Shown here: piece by piece, positions 55,404-64,000 of the stretch
How the letters are laid out: the number at the start of each line of letters is the position of its first letter
How positions within the stretch are numbered: position 1 is the first letter of the stretch
Assembly (NCBI GenBank): GCA_016699305.1
Contig: CP064970.1
Coordinates: forward strand, 372,001-436,000
DNA: 64,000 nt
Source of the DNA: Alphaproteobacteria bacterium
GTDB taxonomy: Bacteria; Pseudomonadota; Alphaproteobacteria; GCA-016699305
Direction of reading: 5' to 3'
Made by a program: the position numbers and the translations under genes
Notes under the pieces: generated by a model
What the model was told of the DNA's origin: nothing
What the model saw: only the letters and a program-made list of their open reading frames with translations
Databases searched by the model: none

Positions 55404-56948
55404 ATGCTAGAATTGAAACGTCCTTGCCCCGTCGTGCTGTGCATCCTGGATGGCTGGGGCCATCGTGCGGAAACCATCAATAACGCCGTGGCCCAGGCGG
55501 CCACCCCGATTTTTGACCGCCTATGGAAAACATGCCCCCACAGCCTGCTGGACGCCAGTGAACGCCATGTGGGCCTACCCGAAGGACAAATCGGCAATTC
55601 CGAGGTCGGCCATATGAATATCGGCGCAGGCCGCGTGGTCTATCAGGACTTGCCGATGATCGACCTGGCTATCGCGGCCAATGAACTAAGCTCTAAACCC
55701 GCCCTGATCGATATGATCACCGCGCTTAAAGCCAGCGGAGGGACATGTCATATCATGGGCCTGGCCTCGCCCGGCGGCGTCCATGCCCATCAGGACCATA
55801 TGGTGGCCCTGGCCCGGGTCATGTCAAATGCCGGCATTCCCGTGGCGGTCCATGCCTTTTTGGATGGTCGTGACGTGCCACCGCGCAGCGCGCGCACACA
55901 GATCGCGCGTTTCGCAAAAGACCTAGCCCCCCTGCCGGGCGTGCATCTATCCACATTATGTGGCCGCTATTACGCCATGGACCGCGACAATCGCTGGGAC
56001 CGTGTGACACGCGCCTATGACATGCTGGTTGATGCGAAGGGCCAGGCGGCACCAGACGCCTTGTCGGCAATCGATGCCAGTTACGCCACCGACAAAGGCG
56101 ATGAATTCGTCGAGCCTGTCGTGCTGCCTGGTTATGTCGGCATGAAAGACGGCGACGGCCTGATCATGGCCAATTTCCGTTCGGATCGCGCGCGTCAAAT
56201 GCTATCCGCTTTGCTGGATCCCGCTTTTGCGGATTTCCCGCGCGGACGCGTGGTGCGCTTTGCCGCGGTTGCGGGGATGGTCAGTTATTCGAAGGCCCAT
56301 GACAAATTGCTACCGGCCCTGTTCCCCCCCAAGCAGATTGAAGACAGCCTGGGCGAGGTGGTCTCCAAAGCGGGCTTGCGTCAATTGCGCTTGGCCGAGA
56401 CCGAGAAATACGCGCATGTCACGTTCTTCTTCAATGGCGGACAGGAAAAAGTTTATGAGGGCGAGGAACGTATCTTGATTCCCTCGCCCAAGGTCGCAAC
56501 CTATGACCTGCAGCCCGAGATGTCGGCCCAGACCGTGGCCGATGAGGCCGTCAGAAGCATCGAATCCGGCACCTTCGATTTGATCGTCATCAACTTCGCC
56601 AATCCCGATATGGTCGGCCATACGGGAATGCTGATGGCGGCGCAAAAAGCCGTGGAGGCTATTGACCATTGTGTGGGACGCATTGAGCAAGCCCTGCATC
56701 AAAAAGACGGGGCCATGTTCATCACCGCCGATCACGGCAATTGCGAGACCATGATTGACCCTGAAACCGGTCAGCCGCATACGGCTCATACACTCAACCG
56801 CGTACCCGCGATCTTGGTCGGCGCGCCTTCGCGCGTTGTAGGGCTAAAAGACGGCAAGCTGGCGGATATAGCCCCTACCTTGCTGAAACTGATGGGCATG
56901 AACCCGCCCCCAGCGATGACCGGAACCAATTTGCTGGTCGAGGGATAA
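55404..56948 (+). CDS. gpmI: 2,3-bisphosphoglycerate-independent phosphoglycerate mutase
   Basis: Glycolytic interconversion of 3- and 2-phosphoglycerate, Mn-dependent alkaline-phosphatase fold. 514 residues from the ATG at 55404 (MLELKRPCPVVLCILDGWGH). The phosphoenzyme Ser is in GNSEVGHMNIGAGRV (~Ser66). Others are HAFLDGRDVPPRSA, NFRSDRARQM, TFFFNGG, INFANPDMVGHTG and ITADHGNCE (metal ligands). It is the first gene of a gpmI-envC-ctpA operon with gaps of 2 bp and a 4-bp overlap. Confidence 0.97.
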   Translation: MLELKRPCPVVLCILDGWGHRAETINNAVAQAATPIFDRLWKTCPHSLLDASERHVGLPEGQIGNSEVGHMNIGAGRVVYQDLPMIDLAIAANELSSKPALIDMITALKASGGTCHIMGLASPGGVHAHQDHMVALARVMSNAGIPVAVHAFLDGRDVPPRSARTQIARFAKDLAPLPGVHLSTLCGRYYAMDRDNRWDRVTRAYDMLVDAKGQAAPDALSAIDASYATDKGDEFVEPVVLPGYVGMKDGDGLIMANFRSDRARQMLSALLDPAFADFPRGRVVRFAAVAGMVSYSKAHDKLLPALFPPKQIEDSLGEVVSKAGLRQLRLAETEKYAHVTFFFNGGQEKVYEGEERILIPSPKVATYDLQPEMSAQTVADEAVRSIESGTFDLIVINFANPDMVGHTGMLMAAQKAVEAIDHCVGRIEQALHQKDGAMFITADHGNCETMIDPETGQPHTAHTLNRVPAILVGAPSRVVGLKDGKLADIAPTLLKLMGMNPPPAMTGTNLLVEG

Positions 56949-56950
56949 GC

Positions 56951-58120
56951 ATGGGCCGGGCAGCCCAGGCGCGAATCATCTGCTTGGGCCTGGCTCTGCT
57001 GCTGGGACCTACAGGGGGATTGACGGCATCGGCGCAACCCGCGCCCCATGCGGCCAATCCGCCACCTGCCGAGCGCATGTCGCAAGTCGAACGCGACCTT
57101 GAAAACAGCCGCCGCACCCTAGAGACGGTTTCCAAACAACAGGAAGACGCCGAAAAAGAACTAAGTGGCTTGCGTGAACGCCTGGTCGAGGCCGCACGGC
57201 ACGAACGCACACAGCAAGAGCGAGTCTCGGCCATTGAGGACTCTCTGGCCACCCTCAATCAACGCGAACAGGTCAGCCGTTCCGCCCTGGCGGCGCGTGA
57301 GCGTGACATGGCGACCTTGATCCAAGCCATGTTGCGTCTGGCGCGATCCCCGCCGCTGAGCCATTTGCTGCAGCCCGATGGACGGATGTTGGACCGCATT
57401 CGCACCGTGCATTTGTTACAGTCTCCCATGCCGTTGCTGCATGCACGTCAATTGGCTTTGATGCAGGATCTGCGTTCCCTGGCGCGTCTGCGCCGTCAGC
57501 TGGACCGTAAGCGCAGCGAGGCCGAGGGTGCGCGCGCCGAACTCAAAAGCCGCCGCGAGGATATCGAAGGCCTGATTCGCCAGCGCGATACGCTGCTGGG
57601 ACGCACCCACGAAGTCCGCGCCGCTCAAGAGAGCCTGACGGCTCAACTGACTAAGGAAGCCCAAGATCTACGCCAACTGATGGAAAAGGTTTCCGCGCAC
57701 GGCTTGGCCCCGCGCCTAAAGCCGGACAACGATTCGGCCAGTCTGCGCTCAGGCCTTATTCTGCCAGTCGCATCGCCCATTCATGTGCGTTTTGGCCAAG
57801 ATGATCGTTGGGGCGACAAAAGTCGTGGCCTGACTTTCAAGGCAGAACCGGGAAGCCGCGTGGTCGCGCCTTTGGCCGGTACTGTGGCTTATTCGGGGCC
57901 TTTTCGTGGCTACGGGCAAATCTTGATCCTGCGCCATGAGGGCGGCTACCATAGTCTGCTGGCGGGGATGGGACGAATCGACGTGACACCCGGCACAAAG
58001 GTGGATGCCGGAGAGCCAGTAGGGGTGACGCCGTCCGACGGCGCCGTGGATGGGCTTTATTTCGAACTGCGGCTGCACGGCGATCCCGTGGACCCGCATC
58101 ACAAAGGTGGAAAGACATGA
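56951..58120 (+). CDS. EnvC-like murein hydrolase activator (degenerate LytM)
   Basis: 389 residues. A signal peptide (ICLGLALLLGPTGGL...) is followed by two long coiled-coil segments (~40-130 and ~165-245) and a C-terminal M23/LytM-like domain (~270-385). The zinc ligands are not conserved: GLTFKAEPGSRVVAPLAGTV lacks the usual His/Asp, and the HLHFE motif reads LYFELRL. As in EnvC and NlpD this predicts a non-enzymatic activator of cell-separation amidases. It is in operon with gpmI and ctpA, the standard alphaproteobacterial order. Confidence 0.88.
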   Translation: MGRAAQARIICLGLALLLGPTGGLTASAQPAPHAANPPPAERMSQVERDLENSRRTLETVSKQQEDAEKELSGLRERLVEAARHERTQQERVSAIEDSLATLNQREQVSRSALAARERDMATLIQAMLRLARSPPLSHLLQPDGRMLDRIRTVHLLQSPMPLLHARQLALMQDLRSLARLRRQLDRKRSEAEGARAELKSRREDIEGLIRQRDTLLGRTHEVRAAQESLTAQLTKEAQDLRQLMEKVSAHGLAPRLKPDNDSASLRSGLILPVASPIHVRFGQDDRWGDKSRGLTFKAEPGSRVVAPLAGTVAYSGPFRGYGQILILRHEGGYHSLLAGMGRIDVTPGTKVDAGEPVGVTPSDGAVDGLYFELRLHGDPVDPHHKGGKT

Positions 58121-59658
58121 AGCGTTTGGGAACGAAGCGTCAAAGATCATGGACCCTGGCGCTGGCCTTGACCGCCGCTATTGGGTTGGCGGCAGTACCG
58201 CCCTTGGCACATCATGTTCTGGCCGCCGATGCCGCGCAAGAGGGCGAGGCCACGTTTCGCAATCTCAGCCTATTGGCCGATGCCTTTGAACGGGTGCAGG
58301 CGGATTACGTGGACGAGATCGGCGAAGAGAAGCTGACGGAATACGCGCTTAACGGCATGCTGTCTTCCCTGGATCCGCATTCCGCCTATATGAACGCCAA
58401 GGCGTTCAAGGATATCCAGACCGTCACGCGCGGCGAGTTTGGTGGACTTGGGATAGAAGTGACGATGGAAAACAGCATCGTCAAAGTCATCTCGCCTTTG
58501 GACGAAACTCCCGCTGCCAAGGCCGGACTGCAATCGGGCGACCTTATCACGCATATCGATGGCAAATTGGTAACGGAGCTGACGTTGTCGGAAGCGGTGG
58601 ATCGCATGCGCGGACCACCCGGCACCAACATCAAACTGACCGTGCGCCGTGGCGGCCTCAGCGGCGAACCGTTCGACGTCACATTGACGCGCGCCATCAT
58701 CAAGGTGCAGTCGGTGCGTTTCCGCGCCGAGGACAATGTGGGTTATGTCCGCATCACAACATTCAACGAACAGACCCAGCCCGGTTTGGAAAAAGCCTTA
58801 AACGAACTGGAGACTAGCATCGGCAGCGACAAGCTGGTGGGCTATGTGATCGACCTGCGCAATAATCCGGGCGGATTGTTGGATCAGGCCATCTCGGTCA
58901 GCTCGACCTTCCTGCAGCCTGGGCAAGAGGTCGTCTCCACGCGGTCACGGCACAAAAAGGACAATCAAAGCGCCACCGCCTCCGGCGGCGACCGCACCAA
59001 AGGGCGGCCTATTGTCGTTCTGATCAATGGCGGTTCGGCCTCGGCCTCAGAGATCGTCGCGGGTGCCCTGAAAGACCATCACCGCGCCATCGTGTTGGGC
59101 ACGCGCTCGTTCGGGAAGGGATCGGTTCAGACCATCATTCCCTTGCCCAATAGTGGCGGTGCGATGCGTTTAACGACCGCGCGCTATTACACGCCCAGCG
59201 GTCATTCCATCCAGGCTCTTGGTATCGATCCTGACATCGTGGTGCAACCGGCCAAGCTTGAGCAAATCGCGCAATCGGGGCCAGGCATCAGCGAAGCCGA
59301 TTTGCGCGGTGCGCTGACCAATGACGACAAGGACGCCGTGGAAGCCGCCCGCAAGCGCCGCGAACTCGAAGAGGCCGAGGCCAAAAAGAATCCCGATAAG
59401 AAGTCCGAGACTTCCCCATCCGCAAAGCCGTCAAGCGGCAAAGGCGACTCATCCGCCAATGACAAAGCGGATAAGGACAAGAAGGACGCCAGCAAGGAAG
59501 ACTATCAGTTACAGCGCGCTTTGGACTTACTGCGTGGAGTGCGTTTATTCAGCAGGCCAGAACAGCCCGCGACCAGCGCCAAATCTGCCGAAGCCGCCGA
59601 GAGTACTGATGACACAAAGAAACCCGCCGAAGGCGGTACCAAGAAGCCCAAGATTTAG
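58117..59658 (+). CDS. ctpA: Carboxy-terminal processing protease CtpA (S41)
   Basis: Periplasmic serine protease for envelope and murein-enzyme turnover. 513 residues; the start overlaps envC by 4 bp (ATGA). Signal peptide/anchor at ~10-35, PDZ domain (FGGLGIEVTMENSIVKVISP, GLQSGDLITHIDG) and S41 catalytic core with the Ser in INGGSASASEI and the Lys in GTRSFGKGSVQT. The last ~90 residues are a Lys/Asp/Ser-rich disordered tail, repeatedly seen in alphaproteobacterial CtpA. Confidence 0.94.
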   Translation: MKRLGTKRQRSWTLALALTAAIGLAAVPPLAHHVLAADAAQEGEATFRNLSLLADAFERVQADYVDEIGEEKLTEYALNGMLSSLDPHSAYMNAKAFKDIQTVTRGEFGGLGIEVTMENSIVKVISPLDETPAAKAGLQSGDLITHIDGKLVTELTLSEAVDRMRGPPGTNIKLTVRRGGLSGEPFDVTLTRAIIKVQSVRFRAEDNVGYVRITTFNEQTQPGLEKALNELETSIGSDKLVGYVIDLRNNPGGLLDQAISVSSTFLQPGQEVVSTRSRHKKDNQSATASGGDRTKGRPIVVLINGGSASASEIVAGALKDHHRAIVLGTRSFGKGSVQTIIPLPNSGGAMRLTTARYYTPSGHSIQALGIDPDIVVQPAKLEQIAQSGPGISEADLRGALTNDDKDAVEAARKRRELEEAEAKKNPDKKSETSPSAKPSSGKGDSSANDKADKDKKDASKEDYQLQRALDLLRGVRLFSRPEQPATSAKSAEAAESTDDTKKPAEGGTKKPKI

Positions 59659-59666
59659 GCACATCT

Positions 59667-60788
59667 TCAGGGCTTGGGGATAGAGACGGGTTCTGCGTCG
59701 TTGGACACGATGCGGCCATCCGAAGACAGCAGCACGGCGATCCATTTCGTCTGAGGAAAGTGCGAGCAAATGATCATGGCGATTCCGGTCAGCGGCGTGC
59801 ATAAAAACATGCCTGCCACGCCCCAAATGCTGCCCCAGAACGCCAAGGACAACAAGATAACGAGTGTGCTTTGATTCAAGGATTTCCCCATCAAAGCCGG
59901 TTCAAGCATGTTGCCCGTAATAGCCTGGACAGCACCAAGACCGACAAGAACGATCAGGAAAGGCGCCAATGGCTCGGGGAATTGGACCAGAGCCAACAAA
60001 GCCGGGAATAACACGCCCACCAATGCGCCGATGGTAGGGATAAAACTCATCAGGAAGATGACCAAGGCCCAGAAACTGGCATAATCCACGCCGACCATCT
60101 TCAAAAGTACAAAGCTAAGGGCGGAGCTTAGAACGGCGATCAAGGTCTTGACGCGCACATAGGCTTGGGTCTGCATGGCGATCTGATGTAACAGACGCCT
60201 CACTTTGTTTTGACGGTCGGCATGTGGATACAAGGCGCGCAGTTTGGAATCGAAACTTCTTTGCTCTAGGAACAGAAAGGCCAGATAGATAAAGATCAGC
60301 CCGGCATCGCCCGCCAATCCTCCCAAGGAATCCACCAACCCCCGCACGGCGACCTTTAAGTCCAAGCCGCGCGCCAGTTGTCCGAAATCCGGCAAGGGCG
60401 TTCCAAAGCGCTCTGACGTGAAGACGGAGAGTTGCCCGAGGGCTGAATCCAAATTCGCCTGATAATGCGGTGCCGCCGCCGCCACTGCGGCCACATTGCT
60501 GCTGACGATGCGACCGATCATGAAGACGCAAAAGCCTATGACGACAAATGCGGAGACCAAAGCCAGCCATCTGGGCAATCGCCATTGTTTGCTTTTACCC
60601 CAAGGACGGCCTATGGCCTGGGCCAAGGCGTTGATCAGGTACCATAAGACCACGGCGACCGCCAAAGGAATCAGCAAATCCCGTCCCAAAATCAGCGCCG
60701 CGATCATCAACGCCGCGCCCAACATAAATTGCGACGGCGACATCATTACCGTACCACCGGCTTTTTTTGTATCCGACATCATCCTCAT
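59667..60788 (-). CDS. AI-2E family transporter (PerM/YdiK-like)
   Basis: 373-residue inner-membrane protein with about eight transmembrane helices and the long periplasmic stretch between helices 3 and 4 typical of the family. Recognisable are ALVIFLMSFIPTIGALVGVL, VQAITGNMLEPALMGKSLN and FWGSIWGVAGMFLCTPL. Family members have been tied to autoinducer-2 export or Na+/H+ antiport, so the substrate is open. Start choice is uncertain among ATGs at 60788, 60782 and 60779, all just after GAGGGGAT. It converges on ctpA, 8 bp apart. Confidence 0.88.
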   Translation of the reverse strand: MRMMSDTKKAGGTVMMSPSQFMLGAALMIAALILGRDLLIPLAVAVVLWYLINALAQAIGRPWGKSKQWRLPRWLALVSAFVVIGFCVFMIGRIVSSNVAAVAAAAPHYQANLDSALGQLSVFTSERFGTPLPDFGQLARGLDLKVAVRGLVDSLGGLAGDAGLIFIYLAFLFLEQRSFDSKLRALYPHADRQNKVRRLLHQIAMQTQAYVRVKTLIAVLSSALSFVLLKMVGVDYASFWALVIFLMSFIPTIGALVGVLFPALLALVQFPEPLAPFLIVLVGLGAVQAITGNMLEPALMGKSLNQSTLVILLSLAFWGSIWGVAGMFLCTPLTGIAMIICSHFPQTKWIAVLLSSDGRIVSNDAEPVSIPKP

Positions 60789-60993
60789 ATCCCCTCTACG
60801 ACCAAGCTTTGTGAAGGCCTAGCGATATATGGCCCCATTCGCCGCCATAGCACAACAACCTGGAATCAACATTCCTCGTCTTTGAAGCGCAATCTCCTTG
60901 ATTGTGTTACGGTATGTTATTCATATTCTTATTTTTCCATGGGGCTGCCGCTCTCTCCAAACCATACCCAGTTTCATGCTCCCAAGGCCCAGC

Positions 60994-63420
60994 TTAATGC
61001 CTGAACACTTCACCCGTCCTCGACGTATCTTCTTCTACCGCCTTTGGAGGATGCGGAACGGAGGGTTCTTCATCCGGCTCTTTCCATTCGATGGGCGAGA
61101 ACGGACGCGCAAGGGCCGCACGAAGTGCTTCATCGACCGTGGCAACGGGAATAATTTTCATGCCCTTTTTCACATTGTCGGGAATCTCGGCCAGGTCCTT
61201 TTCATTGTCGGCGGGGATCAACACGGTCTTTAACCCCGCGCGCAGAGCCGCCAACAATTTCTCCTTAAGCCCGCCGATAGGCAAGACGCGACCGCGCAAG
61301 GTGATCTCGCCCGTCATGGCCACATCGCGCCGCACGGGGATGCCGGTGAGGACCGAAACGATGGAGGTCGCCATCGCCACGCCCGCCGATGGGCCGTCCT
61401 TGGGCGTCGCTCCTTCAGGCACATGGACATGGATGTCGCGCTTATCGAAGAGAGTCGGCTTGATGCCGAAACTGGTCGAGCGCGAGCGTACATAGCTTTC
61501 TGCGGCCTGCACGGATTCCTTCATCACCTCGCCGATCTTGCCGGTGACGGTGACGCGCCCTTTGCCATGCAGCATGACGGCCTCGATCGAGAGGATCTCG
61601 CCGCCCACCTCGGTCCAGGCCAAACCCGTGGTCACGCCCACCATATCGGTGGCCTCGACTTCGCCGAAACGGAACCGCTTGATACCGGCGTATTTCTCCA
61701 GATTGCGCATCGTGATGCGTACGCCCTTTATACCGCGCATCAAGATGTCCTTGATGGCCTTGCGCGCCAGATTCGCAATTTCGCGCTCAAGATTGCGTAC
61801 GCCCGCCTCACGCGTATAAGTGCGGATCAACTCACGCAGCGCCTCCTCACCCAGATTAAATTCGCCCTTCTTTAAGCCGTGCTGCGTGGTTTCCTTGGGT
61901 AGCAAATGGCGCTTGGCAATTTCGACCTTCTCGTCTTCGGTATAGCCCGAGACGCGGATGATCTCCATGCGGTCTAACAGAGGCTGGGGCATCCTCAGCG
62001 TATTGGCCGTGCAGATGAACATCACATCCGATAGATCGTAATCGACCTCCAGATAATGGTCGTTAAAGCTGTTGTTCTGCTCGGGATCCAAGACCTCCAG
62101 CAAGGCCGAGGAAGGGTCGCCACGCCAATCAGCACCCAGTTTGTCTATCTCGTCCAACATGAACAAGGGATTGGAGGATTTCGCCTTGCGCATCCCCTGG
62201 ATGATCTTGCCCGGCATCGCGCCGATATAGGTGCGGCGATGGCCGCGAATCTCAGCTTCATCCCGTACGCCGCCCAACGAGATGCGCACGAAATTGCGGC
62301 CCGTTGCCTTGGCGATGGATTTACCCAGCGAGGTCTTACCCACGCCCGGCGGTCCCACTAAACACAGGATCTGCCCACGCATTTTGTTGGTGCGTTGCTG
62401 CACGGCCAGGTGTTCGAGGATGCGTTCCTTGACTTTCTCCAAGCCAAAATGATCCTTGTCCAACACGCCTTTGGCTTGCTTGATGTCGCGCCTAACCTTG
62501 GTACGCTTACTCCAAGGGATACTAAGCATCCAATCCAAATAATTGCGCACCACCGTGGCCTCGGCCGACATAGGCGACATGGATCGCAATTTCTTCAACT
62601 CAGCCAGGCATTTCTCGCTGGCCTCCTTGTTCATACGCGCCTTGTTGATCTTGTCTTCCAGCTCGTCGGATTCGTTCTTGCCATCCTCGCCTTCGCCCAG
62701 CTCTTTTTGAATCGCCTTAAGCTGCTCGTTCAGATAGTACTCGCGCTGCGTCTTTTCCATCTGCTTCTTGACGCGGTTACGGATGCGGCGTTCGACCTGC
62801 AGCACGCCGATCTCGCCTTCCATCAGCGCATAGACTTTTTCCAAACGCTCGGTAACCGAGGAAGTTTCCAACAAAGTCTGTTTATCAGCGATTTTTAGTG
62901 TCAGATGCGCAGCCACGGTATCAGCCAGCTTGGCCGGACTGCTGATTCCGCCTACAGATACCATCACCTCGGGCGGAATTTTCTTGTTGAGCTTTATATA
63001 TTGCTCGAACTGCGTGACCACAGCGCGCATGAGGGCCTCGGACTCAGCCTGGTCCTCGGGCTGGGATTCGTGGGTCGGTTCGGCCAGAGCCTGAAAGAAT
63101 TCCTTATTCTCGGTAAAGCGAGCCACCTTGACGCGCTGCCCACCTTCGACCAGAACCTTGACGGTCCCATCCGGCAGCTTCAGCATCTGGAGTACCGTAC
63201 CCACAGTGCCATACTCGTACAGGTCGTCCGGCAAAGGATCGTCTTGCGCCGCGTTTTTTTGCGTCAACAGCAGGATATGCTTGTCATCCTGCACCACGTC
63301 TTCCAAGGCGCGCACCGATTTCTCGCGCCCGACAAATAGCGGCACGATCATATACGGAAACACCACGATGTCCCGCAGCGGCAGAACGGGATACAGCAAT
63401 TCTCCCTTAGGTGTTTCCAT
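60994..63420 (-). CDS. lon: ATP-dependent protease Lon
   Basis: Cytosolic AAA+ protease for misfolded and regulatory proteins. 808 residues. The N-terminal substrate domain begins with LYPVLPLRDIVVFPYMIVPL, followed by a coiled coil (EYYLNEQLKAIQKELGEGED). Walker A is GPPGVGKTSLGKS and Walker B FMLDEIDKLG. The proteolytic dyad Ser is in PKDGPSAGVAM and the Lys in GGLKEKLLAALRAG. The AGGAGAAAG ribosome site is strong. No heat-shock promoter could be identified with confidence upstream. Confidence 0.98.
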   Translation of the reverse strand: METPKGELLYPVLPLRDIVVFPYMIVPLFVGREKSVRALEDVVQDDKHILLLTQKNAAQDDPLPDDLYEYGTVGTVLQMLKLPDGTVKVLVEGGQRVKVARFTENKEFFQALAEPTHESQPEDQAESEALMRAVVTQFEQYIKLNKKIPPEVMVSVGGISSPAKLADTVAAHLTLKIADKQTLLETSSVTERLEKVYALMEGEIGVLQVERRIRNRVKKQMEKTQREYYLNEQLKAIQKELGEGEDGKNESDELEDKINKARMNKEASEKCLAELKKLRSMSPMSAEATVVRNYLDWMLSIPWSKRTKVRRDIKQAKGVLDKDHFGLEKVKERILEHLAVQQRTNKMRGQILCLVGPPGVGKTSLGKSIAKATGRNFVRISLGGVRDEAEIRGHRRTYIGAMPGKIIQGMRKAKSSNPLFMLDEIDKLGADWRGDPSSALLEVLDPEQNNSFNDHYLEVDYDLSDVMFICTANTLRMPQPLLDRMEIIRVSGYTEDEKVEIAKRHLLPKETTQHGLKKGEFNLGEEALRELIRTYTREAGVRNLEREIANLARKAIKDILMRGIKGVRITMRNLEKYAGIKRFRFGEVEATDMVGVTTGLAWTEVGGEILSIEAVMLHGKGRVTVTGKIGEVMKESVQAAESYVRSRSTSFGIKPTLFDKRDIHVHVPEGATPKDGPSAGVAMATSIVSVLTGIPVRRDVAMTGEITLRGRVLPIGGLKEKLLAALRAGLKTVLIPADNEKDLAEIPDNVKKGMKIIPVATVDEALRAALARPFSPIEWKEPDEEPSVPHPPKAVEEDTSRTGEVFRH

Positions 63421-63674
63421 ATTCTTTCTCCTGGGACAAGATTCAATCAGACGTCACGCACACACTCGAGCACGGGTCGATTCGAAGCGTGCTGCCATTC
63501 GACTCATTGCAGCGATATAGAACTGTACCATGCTCAAGCAATGGGGCAAGTTTGCGACCTCAATACGAATAAGAGGTTAACGACCCTTCATATTTATTGA
63601 AACCATTAATTCGGGCGATTCTCTTTCATGACTCCCATCTGCATGGCCAACTGGCATCCCTTCTTGCAGCCTGC

Positions 63675-63680
63675 TATAAG
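63675..63680 (+). promoter_or_regulatory. Possible -10 element of the 4.5S RNA gene
   Basis: TATAAG lies just before the predicted RNA 5' end, with a weak TGGCAT as -35 candidate 17 bp upstream. The support is positional only. Confidence 0.3.
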
Positions 63681-63684
63681 CGCC

Positions 63685-63783
63685 GTGGGAGAGCGGCGGC
63701 GGACGTAACGCCCGCCAACCCGGTCAGGTCCGGAAGGAAGCAGCCGTAACGGGATCGGTGCGGGTCGTCGTTCGTTCTCCCAC
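63685..63783 (+). ncRNA. ffs: Signal recognition particle RNA (4.5S, small bacterial type)
   Basis: About 99 nt. The terminal stem pairs GTGGGAGA with TCTCCCAC. The apical domain IV carries the invariant GGTCAGGTCCGGAAGGAAGC, the Ffh-binding loop with its GGAA tetraloop. It scaffolds Ffh for co-translational membrane targeting. Position directly upstream of dnaX is the common alphaproteobacterial arrangement. Confidence 0.95.
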
Positions 63784-63817
63784 CTTATTTTGCTTGGTTC
63801 TTCAATGGAGCGCGGAT

Positions 63818-64000
63818 GTGTCGGACGAGGCGACGTTAAGCTTAAGCCTGGGACTGGATGACGCCGCGACCGAATCGGCCGGGGCGTATCGAGTTTTGGC
63901 GCGTAAATACCGCCCGTCGAGTTTTGAAGACATCATCGGTCAGGACGTTTTGGTCCGCACCTTATCGAACGCGCTGGAAAGCGGACGTTTGGCGCAAGCC
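63818..64000 (+). CDS. dnaX: DNA polymerase III tau/gamma subunit, N-terminal part (3' end outside the window)
   Basis: Clamp-loader ATPase of the replicative polymerase. From a GTG at 63818 (GGAG eight bases upstream), 61 codons are present: MSDEATLSLSLGL, then the family start YRVLARKYRPSSFEDIIGQD and VLVRTLSNALESGRLAQA. The Walker A would follow just outside. An in-frame TTG at 63794 is an alternative start. Confidence 0.93.
   Translation, partial: MSDEATLSLSLGLDDAATESAGAYRVLARKYRPSSFEDIIGQDVLVRTLSNALESGRLAQA

Overview
This window is a 64 kb piece of an alphaproteobacterial chromosome, GC-rich in most coding regions and almost fully coding. The assignment rests on gene order and gene content: dnaG-rpoD, hrcA-grpE overlapping by 4 bp, yggT-folD-corA, dnaA next to rpsT, gpmI-envC-ctpA, 4.5S RNA directly before dnaX, a CobT-type cobaltochelatase subunit, and the F-type ATPase gene pair atpG/atpD. 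The exact order or genus cannot be fixed from the sequence alone; a Rhodospirillales-like or deep-branching lineage is a reasonable guess.

Layout. 1-3010: end of dnaG primase, then rpoD. 3036-7814: a small surface-structure island with a pilin-like protein that has a run of nine C in its first codons, two paralogous PilT/GspE-type ATPases and an anchored hypothetical. 7903-16372: housekeeping (xthA, ygfZ, pyrG, secG, a lipoprotein, cobT, grpE, hrcA). 16537-23626: lineage-specific genes, including a degenerate OmpR-type regulator, an acidic protein and a 1168-residue membrane-anchored HAMP/coiled-coil protein. 23840-33487: ahcY, corA, folD, yggT, a hypothetical, elongator tRNA-Met, dnaA, rpsT, def, an isolated nuoC and yqgE. 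33648-38738: a DsbD-like thiol reductase, then an unusual ATP synthase fragment in which a formate/nitrite-type channel gene sits between atpG and atpD, with neither atpA nor atpC beside them.

38810-48849 is the accessory region and the most interesting part. It encodes a very large RTX calcium-binding protein on the minus strand. Upstream of it lies an AT-rich array of gene cassettes that reuse parts of the same protein. One copy couples a lysozyme-like transglycosylase domain to the RTX-proximal shared module. Another is a 3' piece of the shared module. A third is a short toxin-like start joined out of frame to an RTX linker. Three of these pieces, and one free-standing copy, end in related tail sequences with a constant core. 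Between them are small genes that look like immunity or partner genes: two divergent members of one family with an identical N-terminus, one anchored periplasmic protein and one secreted Cys-rich protein. I read this as a polymorphic RTX effector locus in which the N-terminal effector domain is exchanged upstream of a constant RTX export module, the reverse of the usual Rhs/CDI arrangement. The full-length RTX gene itself carries an in-frame TAA after codon 42. The cassette functions are inference.

48914-64000 returns to core genes: a nucleotide-sugar dehydratase, glmM, a decayed duplicate of the rpoD 3' end, pnp, gpmI, an EnvC-like murein hydrolase activator, a CtpA protease, an AI-2E-type transporter, lon, the SRP RNA and the start of dnaX.
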